Of a stretch of 64,000 bases of DNA, positions 16,973 through 25,678 are shown one piece after another. The notes under the pieces were generated by a model. It worked only from the letters and a program-made list of their open reading frames with translations. It was not told the DNA's origin and made no database searches. How positions within the stretch are numbered: position 1 is the first letter of the stretch; each line of letters begins with the position of its first letter. The position numbers and the translations under genes were made by a program. This DNA comes from Chryseobacterium viscerum (lineage in GTDB: Bacteria > Bacteroidota > Bacteroidia > Flavobacteriales > Weeksellaceae), in NCBI RefSeq assembly GCF_002899945.2, contig NZ_PPEG02000009.1, forward strand, positions 113,237 through 177,236, written 5' to 3'.

Positions 16973-18643
16973 ATGAAAAATATATACTTTTTACTTTTTT
17001 TATTTAATTCTATACTAATTTCTTCAATGGTAAGGTATGTAAATGCTAATTCCAATACGGGCATTGCACCTTATATTTCATGGTCTACAGCAAGTAATGA
17101 TTTGCAGGCAGTAATAAATATGAGCCAGATTGGAGATGAAATTTGGGTAGCTAGCGGAACTTACATTCCTACAAGAGATCCATTTGGAAATATCTCTCCT
17201 TCAGATAGCCAGGATAAAACGTTTTATTTAAAAGATGGTATTTCTGTTTATGGCGGTTTTAATGGAACTGAAACATCTTTAACAGACCGAAATATCAACA
17301 GTAATATAACAATACTGAGCGGTGATATAGGTACCTTAGGAACTATAACTGACAACTGTTACCATGTTGTATTATTTTCTGGAAATAGTGTAAATGCAAT
17401 GGGGGTAAGATTAGACGGATTTTCTATTACTAATGGTTTTGCTAATGGTACTGTCAATAATAATGTGAACGGAAATATTGCTTCGAGATTAGCGGGACCG
17501 GCCATATATTTTATTAATGGAAATAATATTATATCCAATAACAAGATTTATATGAACTCTGGCTATTCAGGTGGTGGAATCTATACTTCAACTAGCAATA
17601 CCATGATTTCAAATAATGAGATTTATAATAACAAGGCTTTTTATGATGGAGGAGGTGTGAGTGTGTATAAAGGAACAAATACTATTACCAATAACTATAT
17701 TCATGATAATACTGCTACTGGAGATGGGGGAGGTATATATGCCGTTTTGGGTGTGGATAATATAATCAGTAAAAATGTAATCGGCAAAAATAAAGGGGGT
17801 ATCAATCAGATTGATACTTATTACTACGGCGGTGGTGGAATTTATACTGAAAAAGGTTCAAATCTCATTGTGAATAATGTACTTTACGAAAATACTTCAA
17901 ACTATATGGGGGGAGGAATTTTTCTGTATTACGGAAAGAATAAGGTAATCAACAATACCATTTACAAAAACACAGGAACAAGAGGTGGCGGATTTTTTAC
18001 TTATTTAGGAAATAATTTTGTGAAAAATAATATATTTTGGGGCAATATTAATGGGACGGATAGTCAGCCTGGAGCAGATTACAAAAATCATAACGATTGG
18101 CCTGCTGAGAATTATTTCTACAATAACTTATTTCAATTACCGTCCAACTTTTATACCTCGGCAAACCAAAATTCTTTGTATGGTTATCCTAATAATATAT
18201 TCCAGACGAATCCTAATTTTAAAAATGAAGCCAATATTTCTGGAGCAGATGGTATTTTAAGGACTTCAGATGATGGTTTGTCCTTATTACCCAATAGTGT
18301 TGCAATCAATTATGGTCAGCTGACAGACGCACCAACAGATGATATTACAGAACTGGTTCGTATGGGGAATCCTGATGTTGGAGCTTATGAATTGATAGGG
18401 AATCTTGGCGTAGCAGAAATGAAAATTAATCAGTTTAGAATATACCCTAATCCAGCTAAAGATGTTTTGAATATAGAAACGAATGATAAAATTCTAAAGG
18501 CAGAAATCTTTAATACATTAGGACAGCTCATAAAAACTACACAAGAATCAAAGGTAGATATTTCAGCATTTCCGTCAGGAATCTATATTTTAAATGTAGT
18601 GACAGAAAATAAAGTAATTACAGAGAAATTTATTAAGAAATAA
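16973..18643 (+). CDS. T9SS-secreted right-handed beta-helix protein
   Basis: The 556-aa protein is probably secreted to the cell surface. It has an N-terminal signal segment (about residues 1-22). A long parallel beta-helix region (about 130-390) has repeated N-x-I-x-N-N and GGGI/GGGV turns such as SGGGIYTSTSNTMISNNEIYNN. The C-terminal type A sorting domain (about 480-556) starts FRIYPNPAKDVLNIE and ends TEKFIKK. Such proteins often bind or cleave polysaccharide, but no catalytic residues can be named. The start is the ATG with a GGGG ribosome-binding-like stretch; the TTG at 16967 two codons earlier is unlikely. Confidence 0.88.
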   Translation: MKNIYFLLFLFNSILISSMVRYVNANSNTGIAPYISWSTASNDLQAVINMSQIGDEIWVASGTYIPTRDPFGNISPSDSQDKTFYLKDGISVYGGFNGTETSLTDRNINSNITILSGDIGTLGTITDNCYHVVLFSGNSVNAMGVRLDGFSITNGFANGTVNNNVNGNIASRLAGPAIYFINGNNIISNNKIYMNSGYSGGGIYTSTSNTMISNNEIYNNKAFYDGGGVSVYKGTNTITNNYIHDNTATGDGGGIYAVLGVDNIISKNVIGKNKGGINQIDTYYYGGGGIYTEKGSNLIVNNVLYENTSNYMGGGIFLYYGKNKVINNTIYKNTGTRGGGFFTYLGNNFVKNNIFWGNINGTDSQPGADYKNHNDWPAENYFYNNLFQLPSNFYTSANQNSLYGYPNNIFQTNPNFKNEANISGADGILRTSDDGLSLLPNSVAINYGQLTDAPTDDITELVRMGNPDVGAYELIGNLGVAEMKINQFRIYPNPAKDVLNIETNDKILKAEIFNTLGQLIKTTQESKVDISAFPSGIYILNVVTENKVITEKFIKK

Positions 18644-18669
18644 TTTACTTATAAATCTTACCATATTTT

Positions 18670-18702
18670 AGCCTTTCAAATTTTGAAAGGCTTTGTTTTT
18701 TT
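18670..18702 (+). terminator. terminator after the beta-helix gene
   Basis: AGCCTTTCAAA and TTTGAAAGGCT pair with a minimal loop and are followed by TTGTTTTTTT. Confidence 0.88.
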
Positions 18703-18800
18703 GTGTTTTTTCCTTCCTGCACTTCAAATGCTTCATTTAGTTTGCAAAATGGTTTCTAAAAGTTCTTTAAATAAATTCTATGGTTGGTGATTAAAACTTT

Positions 18801-18808
18801 TATATTTG
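18801..18808 (+). promoter_or_regulatory. -7 element upstream of the 18867 gene
   Basis: TATATTTG, 58 bases before the chosen ATG. A TTG 14 bases upstream is too close to be a normal -33 element. Confidence 0.4.
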
Positions 18809-18866
18809 TTTAAACAGAATCGTGAGAAATAATCTCATTAAAATTATCTTAATCAAAGCTATTAAC

Positions 18867-21197
18867 ATGAAAAAACTCTTTACAATTCTTATTGCACTTT
18901 TTGCAATAAAATCTTATTCTCAATCAGGTTCCCAATCTTATTATAAACGTCTGTTTGATACCAGGGGACTCGACCAGTGGAATGGTAATTCTACAAGTTC
19001 GGACCAGCTTGAATTTGCGTGGGGGGTTCCTGCTCATATGGAAGCATTGGTTCTCATGTATGAAAAAACACATGATCCAAAATATGCTAATACTTTGATC
19101 AAGTGTATTGGAAATACAATTGATAGAAGGGACGATCTTAGAGGTCAGGTGCAGGGGTTAAGTACGATATATGATTACCGGGGAAATTCAGGACCTACGT
19201 GGTCTACTAACCACTACAATGCAACAACGGATTCAGGTTTGCCTTATTCTCACTTGGTACATAGTGCTAATATTACTTATCCTATGGCTAAGTTCGCGGC
19301 AATAGTTAAAAATGACACTACTATTCAAAATTTAACATATAATTCAACTGGCCGCTATGCAGGGCAAAACTATATGACAATTGCTGCTGATCTTGTGCAA
19401 AAAATAAAACAAACACTTGATTATCATGGAGATCAATGGCACTTAGAGCCTGGTTCTAGCCCTAATACTAGTATAGGTTATTATAAAGAACGGAATGATA
19501 ATCCGCCAGTAAATTATGCAGGAGTAATTCTACCATTTAATATGCAAAGTTCAGTTGGAAGAGTATTGGTGCAGATGTACAGGGCAACGGATGATAACGA
19601 TTATCTTATCAAGCTTAATCAAATCGCTAATTTTATAAAATCAAATACACAACTTAATTCCAGCTTAGGGTCTAATGTCTGGACATATTGGAAACACGAT
19701 GACTTACGCGAAGATATTTCCCATGCTGATTTGACAGCAGCGTTTCCGTATGAATGTAATAAGTATGGTATTTCAATCAATGGGAGTCCTATTTATAACA
19801 ATGCTGATATAAACGCCTATACTAAAACGCTGACAAAAGATATTTATATCTCTCCTTTACATATAAAAAATGGGGTTAATTATAATGGTGAGAATTGGAA
19901 TATCAAGTATAATACTAATACCTCTGATCCTACTGTGGCTATTAGATATGGTACTTATACAGCTTATTTATGGCTCTACTTATCTCAATATGATGATAAA
20001 ACGTTATATCAGATAGTTTCAGATTTACAGGCTGCCAAAAATTATTACAGCAATATAACGGTATTTGATTCTTCTATCACATGGGCACTTTTATCAAATT
20101 TTGAAAATTTAGTTGTACCTGTCAATACAGATCATGAGTATGGAGAAGATTCTGATTGGAGAGGAATTGCGAGTGGTGATTTTAATGGGGATAGCAAAGA
20201 AGAATTTGTTGTCATAAGAAATTTTGATGGTTTGATACAGACTTTGGAACCACACGATAGAGGTTTTCAAACGGTCACCAGCAATAAAGTATACGGTGGT
20301 TCCAATAACTGGAAAGGATTGGCAGCAGGTGATTTTTTCGGAGATAATAAGAGCGAAATCATAGCTTTGAATGATCATACAGATGCAAATGAAAATGGTA
20401 TTTATGTTTTGAAAATTGAAAACGGAAACATTGTTGAGCATACGAAGTATACAGGATGGGGGGCTCAATCAGAATGGGTTGGTGTTGTTGCCGGAAATTT
20501 TATCAGCGGAGGAAAAGATGATGTTATTACCGTAAGAAATTTTAATAAAGAGGTTAGAGTGAATAAATTTGTTGGCACAGATATGCAATCAGTGTATGTA
20601 AATACGCTTAACCTGCCTGCTAGTTCTAAAATCAAAGCAGTAGCATCAGGTGATCTTGATAAAGATGGGAAGGATGAGATCGTACTCCTTGTTGATGCGG
20701 ATGATAATAACGCTATATACAATGGTATCCATGTTTATCGTGTAAACGATAGTGGTGTTCTCACAAAAATTACTGAATTTACAAACTGGGGCTCAGCTTC
20801 AGATTGGAAAGGTTTAGCTGTTGGTGATATAGATGCTGATGGTGCTGCTGAAATTATCGCTCACAGAAACTTTGACGGAGATTATAAATTATTTAAATTG
20901 AATGGAAGTACCTTATCAGGTATTACTTCTGAAAAGTTTCCGGTTCTACAAACCAAAAACAATGTAATGTGCTTCGGGAATTTTGATCCAAGCACTAAGA
21001 ATGAAGAACTGGCTACCCTTAGAAAAGATGGAGGTATTGTCATGTTTTCTGCTGCGAATGTTACAAACAATGTAATTAACATGAATAACAGAAATGCTGA
21101 TCCTTGTAAAAATGAGCTGCCAGAAGTGTTATTCAGTTTCCTGAAATCAGCAACTTTCAATAAGCAGGAATCAAAAGAAATAGTATCTGCAAAATAG
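18867..21197 (+). CDS. exported protein: helical toroid-like domain plus FG-GAP/VCBS propeller repeats
   Basis: The 776-aa protein has a signal peptide (cleavage near SYSQ). The N-terminal part (about 20-410) is helix-rich with repeated Trp/Tyr/His patterns and a WKHDDLREDISHADLTAAF stretch. It reminds me of alpha/alpha-toroid sugar epimerases or hydrolases, but I cannot assign a family firmly. The C-terminal part (about 425-740) has repeated FG-GAP/VCBS blades: ASGDFNGDSKEEFVV, AAGDFFGDNKSEIIA, ASGDLDKDGKDEIVL and AVGDIDADGAAEIIA, with Asp patterns suited to calcium. No T9SS sorting domain and no lipobox are present. The start is the ATG before the signal peptide; the longer GTG frame from 18822 is unlikely. 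Confidence 0.75.
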   Translation: MKKLFTILIALFAIKSYSQSGSQSYYKRLFDTRGLDQWNGNSTSSDQLEFAWGVPAHMEALVLMYEKTHDPKYANTLIKCIGNTIDRRDDLRGQVQGLSTIYDYRGNSGPTWSTNHYNATTDSGLPYSHLVHSANITYPMAKFAAIVKNDTTIQNLTYNSTGRYAGQNYMTIAADLVQKIKQTLDYHGDQWHLEPGSSPNTSIGYYKERNDNPPVNYAGVILPFNMQSSVGRVLVQMYRATDDNDYLIKLNQIANFIKSNTQLNSSLGSNVWTYWKHDDLREDISHADLTAAFPYECNKYGISINGSPIYNNADINAYTKTLTKDIYISPLHIKNGVNYNGENWNIKYNTNTSDPTVAIRYGTYTAYLWLYLSQYDDKTLYQIVSDLQAAKNYYSNITVFDSSITWALLSNFENLVVPVNTDHEYGEDSDWRGIASGDFNGDSKEEFVVIRNFDGLIQTLEPHDRGFQTVTSNKVYGGSNNWKGLAAGDFFGDNKSEIIALNDHTDANENGIYVLKIENGNIVEHTKYTGWGAQSEWVGVVAGNFISGGKDDVITVRNFNKEVRVNKFVGTDMQSVYVNTLNLPASSKIKAVASGDLDKDGKDEIVLLVDADDNNAIYNGIHVYRVNDSGVLTKITEFTNWGSASDWKGLAVGDIDADGAAEIIAHRNFDGDYKLFKLNGSTLSGITSEKFPVLQTKNNVMCFGNFDPSTKNEELATLRKDGGIVMFSAANVTNNVINMNNRNADPCKNELPEVLFSFLKSATFNKQESKEIVSAK

Positions 21198-21251
21198 GAA
21201 GATCATTAACAATGAATTTTAAATAAAAATATTCATCACAATAAACAATAG

Positions 21252-21277
21252 AAACGGGCTTTAGCCCGTTTTTTTAT
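21252..21277 (+). terminator. terminator after the propeller-repeat gene
   Basis: AAACGGGCT/AGCCCGTTT hairpin followed by seven T. Confidence 0.9.
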
Positions 21278-21366
21278 GGATAAAATAGTCAAAAAGGCTT
21301 TAGCTAAACATGTTATTATAGGTTTTGCTATAACAAGATTGTGGAAAATTCCTGACTTTAAGACAT

Positions 21367-21392
21367 AAAAAAAGCATCTTTTTCAGATGCTT
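21367..21392 (-). terminator. terminator after the PUR-family gene
   Basis: AAGCATCT/AGATGCTT stem; on the minus strand it is followed by a run of T. It lies 21 bases past the stop of the gene at 21413. Confidence 0.85.
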
Positions 21393-21412
21393 GTGTTTTT
21401 AGATATTCTTTT

Positions 21413-21748
21413 TTAAACTTCGTCGTCAGAATCAATTGTGAATGATTTGCTTTTGAAGTCTTTGTCGTGTTTTTCTGAAATTACATCCTCACCCTTTTCA
21501 TTAATGATGAAATCTGTGGACTCATTAAACATCTCCTGAAAACTCTTAAAATCTTCCTTATAAAGGTAAATTTTATGCTTCTCGAATGTAGCTTCCCCAT
21601 TCTCTCCGAAATTCTTCTTACTCTCAGTGATTGTAAGATAATAATCTCCTGCTTTCGTCTCGCGCACATCAAAGAAATAAGTTCTTCTCCCTGCTTTTAA
21701 CACCTTCGTGAAAATCTCATTTTCATGGCGTTCCTTGTATTCACTCAT
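21413..21748 (-). CDS. PUR-alpha-like nucleic-acid-binding protein (DUF3276)
   Basis: The 111-aa cytosolic protein has the Bacteroidetes PUR (purine-rich element binding) fold, known in this family to bind single-stranded DNA or RNA. Typical stretches are IFTKVLKAGRRTYFFDVRETKAGDYYLTITESKK (about residues 12-45) and KHKIYLYKEDFKSFQEMF (about 57-74), followed by an acidic tail ending SDDEV. The length is normal for DUF3276. It is monocistronic with a good promoter (21778-21807) and its own terminator. Its RNA or DNA targets are unknown. Confidence 0.9.
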   Translation of the reverse strand: MSEYKERHENEIFTKVLKAGRRTYFFDVRETKAGDYYLTITESKKNFGENGEATFEKHKIYLYKEDFKSFQEMFNESTDFIINEKGEDVISEKHDKDFKSKSFTIDSDDEV

Positions 21749-21777
21749 TGTTAGATATTTTTTAATCTTGTTAAGAA

Positions 21778-21807
21778 CAAATATAAAAGAATTCTTTTAA
21801 TCACAAA
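21778..21807 (-). promoter_or_regulatory. promoter of the PUR-family gene
   Basis: On the minus strand, TTTG (21807-21804), an 18-base spacer and TATATTTG (21785-21778) lie 29 bases before the ATG. This is one of the best promoter matches in the window. Confidence 0.7.
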
Positions 21808-21847
21808 ATTTTTTTTATGATTTATTTAACAATTGAGAACGAAATGG

Positions 21848-23509
21848 CTAAGCAGTTACAGAATTGGCAATTTCAGTTAGGTTGATGATTTGATCGGCTT
21901 TTTGAGCGCTAGACTCTCTGTGTGTGATGATTATGGATGTGGCATTACTGATTTTTTTATCGATATTTTCAAGAATATTTTGCTCTGTTTCAGTGTCTAA
22001 AGCAGACAGAGAATCATCAAAAATAATGATATTGGGGTCTTTAATTAAGGCTCTTGCAATACAAATTCTTTGTTTCTGTCCCCCCGAAAGCATCACCCCC
22101 CGTTCACCTACAAGTGTTTTATATTGATCTTTAAACTCTACAATATTTTTGTGAACATCGGCAATATTGGCATACTCTAATACTTTCTCATGAGAAGGAT
22201 TATCAATGGCAAAACCAATGTTGTTTTCGATAGAATCAGAGAATAAATAGCTCTCCTGAGGAATATAGCCGATAAAGTTTCTGTAGTTTTCCAGATTATG
22301 ATCTTTCAGGTTTTTACCGTCAATCAAAATTTCTCCTTCACTAGGATCTATCAGTCTGCATAGAAGCAGTGCAATCGTTGATTTTCCGCTTCCCGTTTTA
22401 CCCATAATTGCTAAAGATTCTCCGGCTTTAACATTAAAACTTAGGTTATCCAACGCTTTGATTCCTGTGTTGGGATATACGTAGGAAACATTTCTAAATT
22501 CTATATCCCCTCTTATAGGATAGTTTTCAAAATTAGTATTAACGATCTCAGATTTTTTATCCATGAATTCATTGATCCTTTGCATGGATGCTTCGGCTCT
22601 CTGGTTCACAGATGTTACCCATCCTACCATAGAGAAAGGGAAAATCAGAGTGTTGATATACATAAAGAAATCTGCAATTTTACCGATGCTTAATTCACCG
22701 GCAATATATTTGGAGCCCCCAATCAAGATCACAGCAACATTCAATAGCCCAATTACAAAGAGAATAATGGTGAAGAAATAAGCTTCAGTTTTCGCAAGAT
22801 CTAATGCTTTATTCTGATAGTCAGTGACTTTGATCCCGTAGTTTTTTCCAATATATTTCTCTCTGGCGAAAAATTTCACCACACGGATTCCTGAAAAGCT
22901 ATCCTGAACAAAAGTTGAAATCGCAGACTGGCTTTTCTGCATGATCTTCGACTTTTTGTTAATGATTGAGCTCACTTTATAAATAGCAAAAGATAAAATC
23001 GGAAGAGGCAGCAAAGTCCATAATGTCATGGATGCATCTGTTTTCACCATATAAATAGCCGTAATCACCACAAGAACGATCAGGTTGGCCACATACATGA
23101 CACCAGGACCAAGATACATTCTTACCGCAACAACATCTTCACTCAATCTGTTCATTAAATCTCCGATGGTGGTCTGCTTATAATCCGTTAAAGATAAATC
23201 CTGATAATGTCTGTAGATTCTATTTTTAAGTTCATATTCTATCCTTCTTGAGGCAACAATGATGGTCTGCCTCATCATAAAGGTGAAAAATCCGGTCAAA
23301 AGAGAACATCCTACAATAATTCCTACATAGATCAAAACTTGGTTATTGAAGCCAATGTTTCCACTTTTTGTAAGCTCATCTACAGATTTTCCTACAAACT
23401 GGACCTTATATATATTGAAGAAATTACTGGCAATGATAAATAGTACCCCCCAAAACAATAGTATTTTGTGTTTCCAAAAATAAGGGTTTAAGGTTTTTAA
23501 CGCTTTCAT
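21848..23509 (-). CDS. ABC transporter, fused permease and ATPase (MsbA/MdlB type)
   Basis: The 553-aa half-transporter has six membrane helices in the N-terminal about 300 residues and a C-terminal ATPase domain. This domain contains Walker A (GKTGSGKST), the Q-loop near GYIPQESYLF, the signature LSGGQKQR, Walker B (IIIFDDSLSALD) and the switch His in IITHRES. It works as a homo- or heterodimer exporter of lipid, peptide or drug; the substrate cannot be told. The chosen ATG at 23509 replaces a TTG four codons earlier, because a TAATTTTG -7 element ends 9 bases upstream of it. Confidence 0.93.
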   Translation of the reverse strand: MKALKTLNPYFWKHKILLFWGVLFIIASNFFNIYKVQFVGKSVDELTKSGNIGFNNQVLIYVGIIVGCSLLTGFFTFMMRQTIIVASRRIEYELKNRIYRHYQDLSLTDYKQTTIGDLMNRLSEDVVAVRMYLGPGVMYVANLIVLVVITAIYMVKTDASMTLWTLLPLPILSFAIYKVSSIINKKSKIMQKSQSAISTFVQDSFSGIRVVKFFAREKYIGKNYGIKVTDYQNKALDLAKTEAYFFTIILFVIGLLNVAVILIGGSKYIAGELSIGKIADFFMYINTLIFPFSMVGWVTSVNQRAEASMQRINEFMDKKSEIVNTNFENYPIRGDIEFRNVSYVYPNTGIKALDNLSFNVKAGESLAIMGKTGSGKSTIALLLCRLIDPSEGEILIDGKNLKDHNLENYRNFIGYIPQESYLFSDSIENNIGFAIDNPSHEKVLEYANIADVHKNIVEFKDQYKTLVGERGVMLSGGQKQRICIARALIKDPNIIIFDDSLSALDTETEQNILENIDKKISNATSIIITHRESSAQKADQIINLTEIANSVTA

Positions 23510-23518
23510 ATAGTTTGA

Positions 23519-23526
23519 CAAAATTA
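23519..23526 (-). promoter_or_regulatory. -7 element of the ABC transporter gene
   Basis: TAATTTTG on the minus strand ends 9 bases before the ATG at 23509, so the transcript would have almost no leader. It overlaps the TTG start of the longer frame, which makes that start unusable. Confidence 0.45.
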
Positions 23527-23569
23527 CAAAAATGTCATCACACTACGAATTCGTCAATTTTAAATTTTG

Positions 23570-23577
23570 TATCTTTG
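23570..23577 (+). promoter_or_regulatory. -7 element of the nusB operon
   Basis: TATCTTTG, 22 bases before the nusB ATG. It is divergent from the ABC transporter promoter within a 90-base intergenic region. Confidence 0.55.
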
Positions 23578-23599
23578 CACCCATAAAAAAGCTCTTTGA

Positions 23600-24505
23600 A
23601 TGTTAGGAAGACGACAAATCCGTGAAAAAGTAGTACAGTCAGTGTATTCATACTACCAAAATCCTGTAAAATTTGATGTTTTAGAGAAAAACATGTTTGC
23701 CGGGATAGAAAAAATCTATTATCTATACATCTATCAGCTCAATTTTTTGGTAGCTCTGAAAGAATTGGCAGAACATCAGATCGAAATTGGTAAGAATAAA
23801 TATCTTAAGACTGATGCTGATATTAATCCTAACCAAAAATTCATCAATAACCAGGTATTGCTTAAACTGGAAGAAAACCCTGAGAGATTATTTTTTACAG
23901 GTCAGCATAAACAGTTGAAATGGGATATGCATGATGATTTATTGGTAAAAACTTTCCAGAGAATTACTGCCGGAAAACGTTATCAGGATTTCATGAAAGA
24001 AGATGGATACTCTTTTGAAGAAGATCAGAAATTTATCGGTAAATTATTTTTGAGATATATTGCTGAGAATGAAGATTTTCATGATTATTTAGGAGATAAG
24101 GAACTTTCATGGTATGATGATATTCACATTGCCAACTCAATGGTACAGAAAACAATCGGTTTCCTAAGAGAAGATGAAGAAAGCAGAACTTTAATCAAAA
24201 TGATTAAAGATGAAGAGGATAAAACATTCGCTGCAAAATTGTTGAGAGACACTCTGAACAACTGGGAAACGAATGAAAAGAAATTGGAAGAAAGACTTGA
24301 AAACTGGGATATTGAAAGAGTTTCTTTAATGGATAAAGTAATTTTATCCACATCTATTTCAGAGCTTGATAATTTTGCTTTCACCCCTTCAAGAGTTATT
24401 ATTAATGAATATATTGAAATTGCAAAAGTATTTGCTACAGACCGTTCCAATATCTTCATCAATGGTATTTTAGATAAATATTGTAAAGATCAAAATAGAA
24501 TATAA
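23600..24505 (+). CDS. nusB: transcription antitermination factor NusB
   Basis: The 301-aa RNA-binding protein helps rRNA transcription read through terminators together with NusE, NusG and NusA. It opens with the family motif LGRRQIREKVVQSVYSYYQ. The canonical NusB fold is in the C-terminal 150 residues, where WDIERVSLMDKVILSTSISEL and PSRVIINEYIEIAKVF are typical. Bacteroidetes NusB proteins carry an extended helical N-terminal half, so about 300 aa is normal here and about 140 aa in E. coli. It is first in a nusB-DUF1573-yajC operon with a 1-base gap to the next gene. Confidence 0.94.
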   Translation: MLGRRQIREKVVQSVYSYYQNPVKFDVLEKNMFAGIEKIYYLYIYQLNFLVALKELAEHQIEIGKNKYLKTDADINPNQKFINNQVLLKLEENPERLFFTGQHKQLKWDMHDDLLVKTFQRITAGKRYQDFMKEDGYSFEEDQKFIGKLFLRYIAENEDFHDYLGDKELSWYDDIHIANSMVQKTIGFLREDEESRTLIKMIKDEEDKTFAAKLLRDTLNNWETNEKKLEERLENWDIERVSLMDKVILSTSISELDNFAFTPSRVIINEYIEIAKVFATDRSNIFINGILDKYCKDQNRI

Positions 24506-24506
24506 A

Positions 24507-25013
24507 ATGAAAAAGACGTTATCAATTATCGCCTTGTCTATTATAGGCTTTGGGTTAGTTTCATGTAAAAAAGAAAACAAAGAAACTCAAAGTACTGAAA
24601 CTGCAACTACTGATTCTGCGGCTGTTGCGGCTCCGGTAATCACTGATTCTGCAGCAACACCTGCAACAAGTGAAGCAGTTGCTCCGGTTTCGAACGAACC
24701 ATCTACTTCTGTTGCTTTATCTGAAAACAGCTTCGATTTTGGAAAAATCAAAAAAGGAGACAAAGTAGAGCACGTATATGAAGTTACCAATACTGGGAAA
24801 AACCCTTTAATTATTTCTGAAGTTAAGCCAGGATGCGGATGTACAGCTCCTGATTTCACAAAAGAACCGATTATGCCGGGTAAAAAAGGAAAAGTTACAT
24901 TGCACTTTGATTCTTCAAGCTTTGACGGAAACGTTCAGAAATATGCAGATGTTTTTGCAAACGTAGAAAAATCTCCAATCAGATTAACGTTCACAGCGAA
25001 CATTCAACCATAA
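24507..25013 (+). CDS. DUF1573 lipoprotein
   Basis: The 168-aa precursor has a lipoprotein signal with the lipobox GLVSC and a Lys/Glu-rich stretch behind the Cys, suggesting a periplasmic-facing lipid anchor. An Ala/Thr/Ser-rich low-complexity linker (about 22-70) leads to the DUF1573 domain. This Ig-like fold contains FDFGKIKKGDKVEHVYEVTNTG and the signature CGCTAPDF. Its role is unknown; it is consistently found between nusB and yajC in Flavobacteriia, as here. Confidence 0.9.
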   Translation: MKKTLSIIALSIIGFGLVSCKKENKETQSTETATTDSAAVAAPVITDSAATPATSEAVAPVSNEPSTSVALSENSFDFGKIKKGDKVEHVYEVTNTGKNPLIISEVKPGCGCTAPDFTKEPIMPGKKGKVTLHFDSSSFDGNVQKYADVFANVEKSPIRLTFTANIQP

Positions 25014-25023
25014 TAATTAATAT

Positions 25024-25386
25024 ATGTTGACATTATTTTTACAGGCACAGGGTGGATCTTCACCGATGATGCTGATCATGATGGGGGTGATGTTCGTCGG
25101 ATTTTATTTCCTGATGATAAGACCTCAGATGAGAAAACAAAAGCAGGAAAAAAACTTTCAGGAAAACCTTAAAGTAGGAACCAGAGTAGTTCTTACCTCA
25201 GGTCTTCACGGAAGAATTGCTCAGGTTCAGGATGACGGTTTTGTGATCGAAACATTATCCGGAAAACTGAAATTTGAAAAAGCGGCGGTTTCAAGAGAAA
25301 TGACAGAATCCCGTTTTGGAGATAAAGCGAAATCTGCTGATAAAGCAGATGACAAAAAAGAAACAGCAACTGAAGAAAAGAAATAA
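25024..25386 (+). CDS. yajC: preprotein translocase subunit YajC
   Basis: The 120-aa protein has a single membrane helix (about residues 14-34, MMLIMMGVMFVGFYFLMI) followed by the family motif RPQMRKQKQ and the conserved segment VGTRVVLTSGLHGRI. It associates with SecDF and the SecYEG translocon. The C-terminal tail is Lys/Asp/Ala-rich. It ends the nusB operon; in many relatives further genes follow, but here a very strong terminator does. Confidence 0.94.
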   Translation: MLTLFLQAQGGSSPMMLIMMGVMFVGFYFLMIRPQMRKQKQEKNFQENLKVGTRVVLTSGLHGRIAQVQDDGFVIETLSGKLKFEKAAVSREMTESRFGDKAKSADKADDKKETATEEKK

Positions 25387-25404
25387 TTCAGTCTGAAGAT
25401 ATTT

Positions 25405-25447
25405 AGCAGCGGCGGGTGAACTTCGTTCACCCGCCGCTGCTTTTTTA
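25405..25447 (+). terminator. strong terminator after yajC
   Basis: A perfect 17-pair GC-rich stem (AGCAGCGGCGGGTGAAC and its complement) with a TTCG tetraloop is followed by T6. It is the most stable hairpin in the window. Confidence 0.95.
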
Positions 25448-25502
25448 TTGATAATGTTTTGACCTATATTATAAAGATGATTAATGTTTTTCACTAGTGA
25501 AA

Positions 25503-25569
25503 TTGTCATTCTGAATACAGAGTGGAAGTCTGTAGACTTAATTCAAAAAATGGAGCGAAGAATCTCATA
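25503..25569. repeat. degenerate dispersed intergenic repeat (candidate)
   Basis: The stretch begins GTCATTCTGAAT and ends TGGAGCGAAGAATCTCA, two sequence blocks that I recall as parts of short dispersed repeats between genes in Chryseobacterium and relatives. Only one copy is present in this window, so the assignment rests on memory. The 292-base gap around it contains the yajC terminator, this element and the next gene's promoter. Confidence 0.4.
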
Positions 25570-25666
25570 AATCATATTTCCTTTTCTCAATAGTTGATAA
25601 TATGCTTGGGAACATTTATGCCCATTTGTGAAAACAATTAGTGAGAGTAGTGTTTAATAAAAAAAT

Positions 25667-25674
25667 TATCTTTG
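25667..25674 (+). promoter_or_regulatory. -7 element immediately before the SDR gene
   Basis: TATCTTTG ends 4 bases before the ATG at 25679. If used, the mRNA would begin at or just inside the start codon. A -33 TTG is not evident. Confidence 0.5.
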
Positions 25675-25678
25675 CCAT

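Noticed and set aside
18822..18866. GTG start for the propeller-repeat protein
   Set aside because: It would place 15 residues before a normal signal peptide; the ATG at 18867 is better.
21276..21368. A 30-codon frame (MDKIVKKALAK...) between two terminators
   Set aside because: It starts within the T run of a terminator, has no promoter or ribosome-binding site, and resembles nothing known; probably chance.
25405..25447. Mobile-element end or attachment site at the GC-rich hairpin after yajC
   Set aside because: A TTCG-capped perfect stem with a T run is a normal strong terminator.
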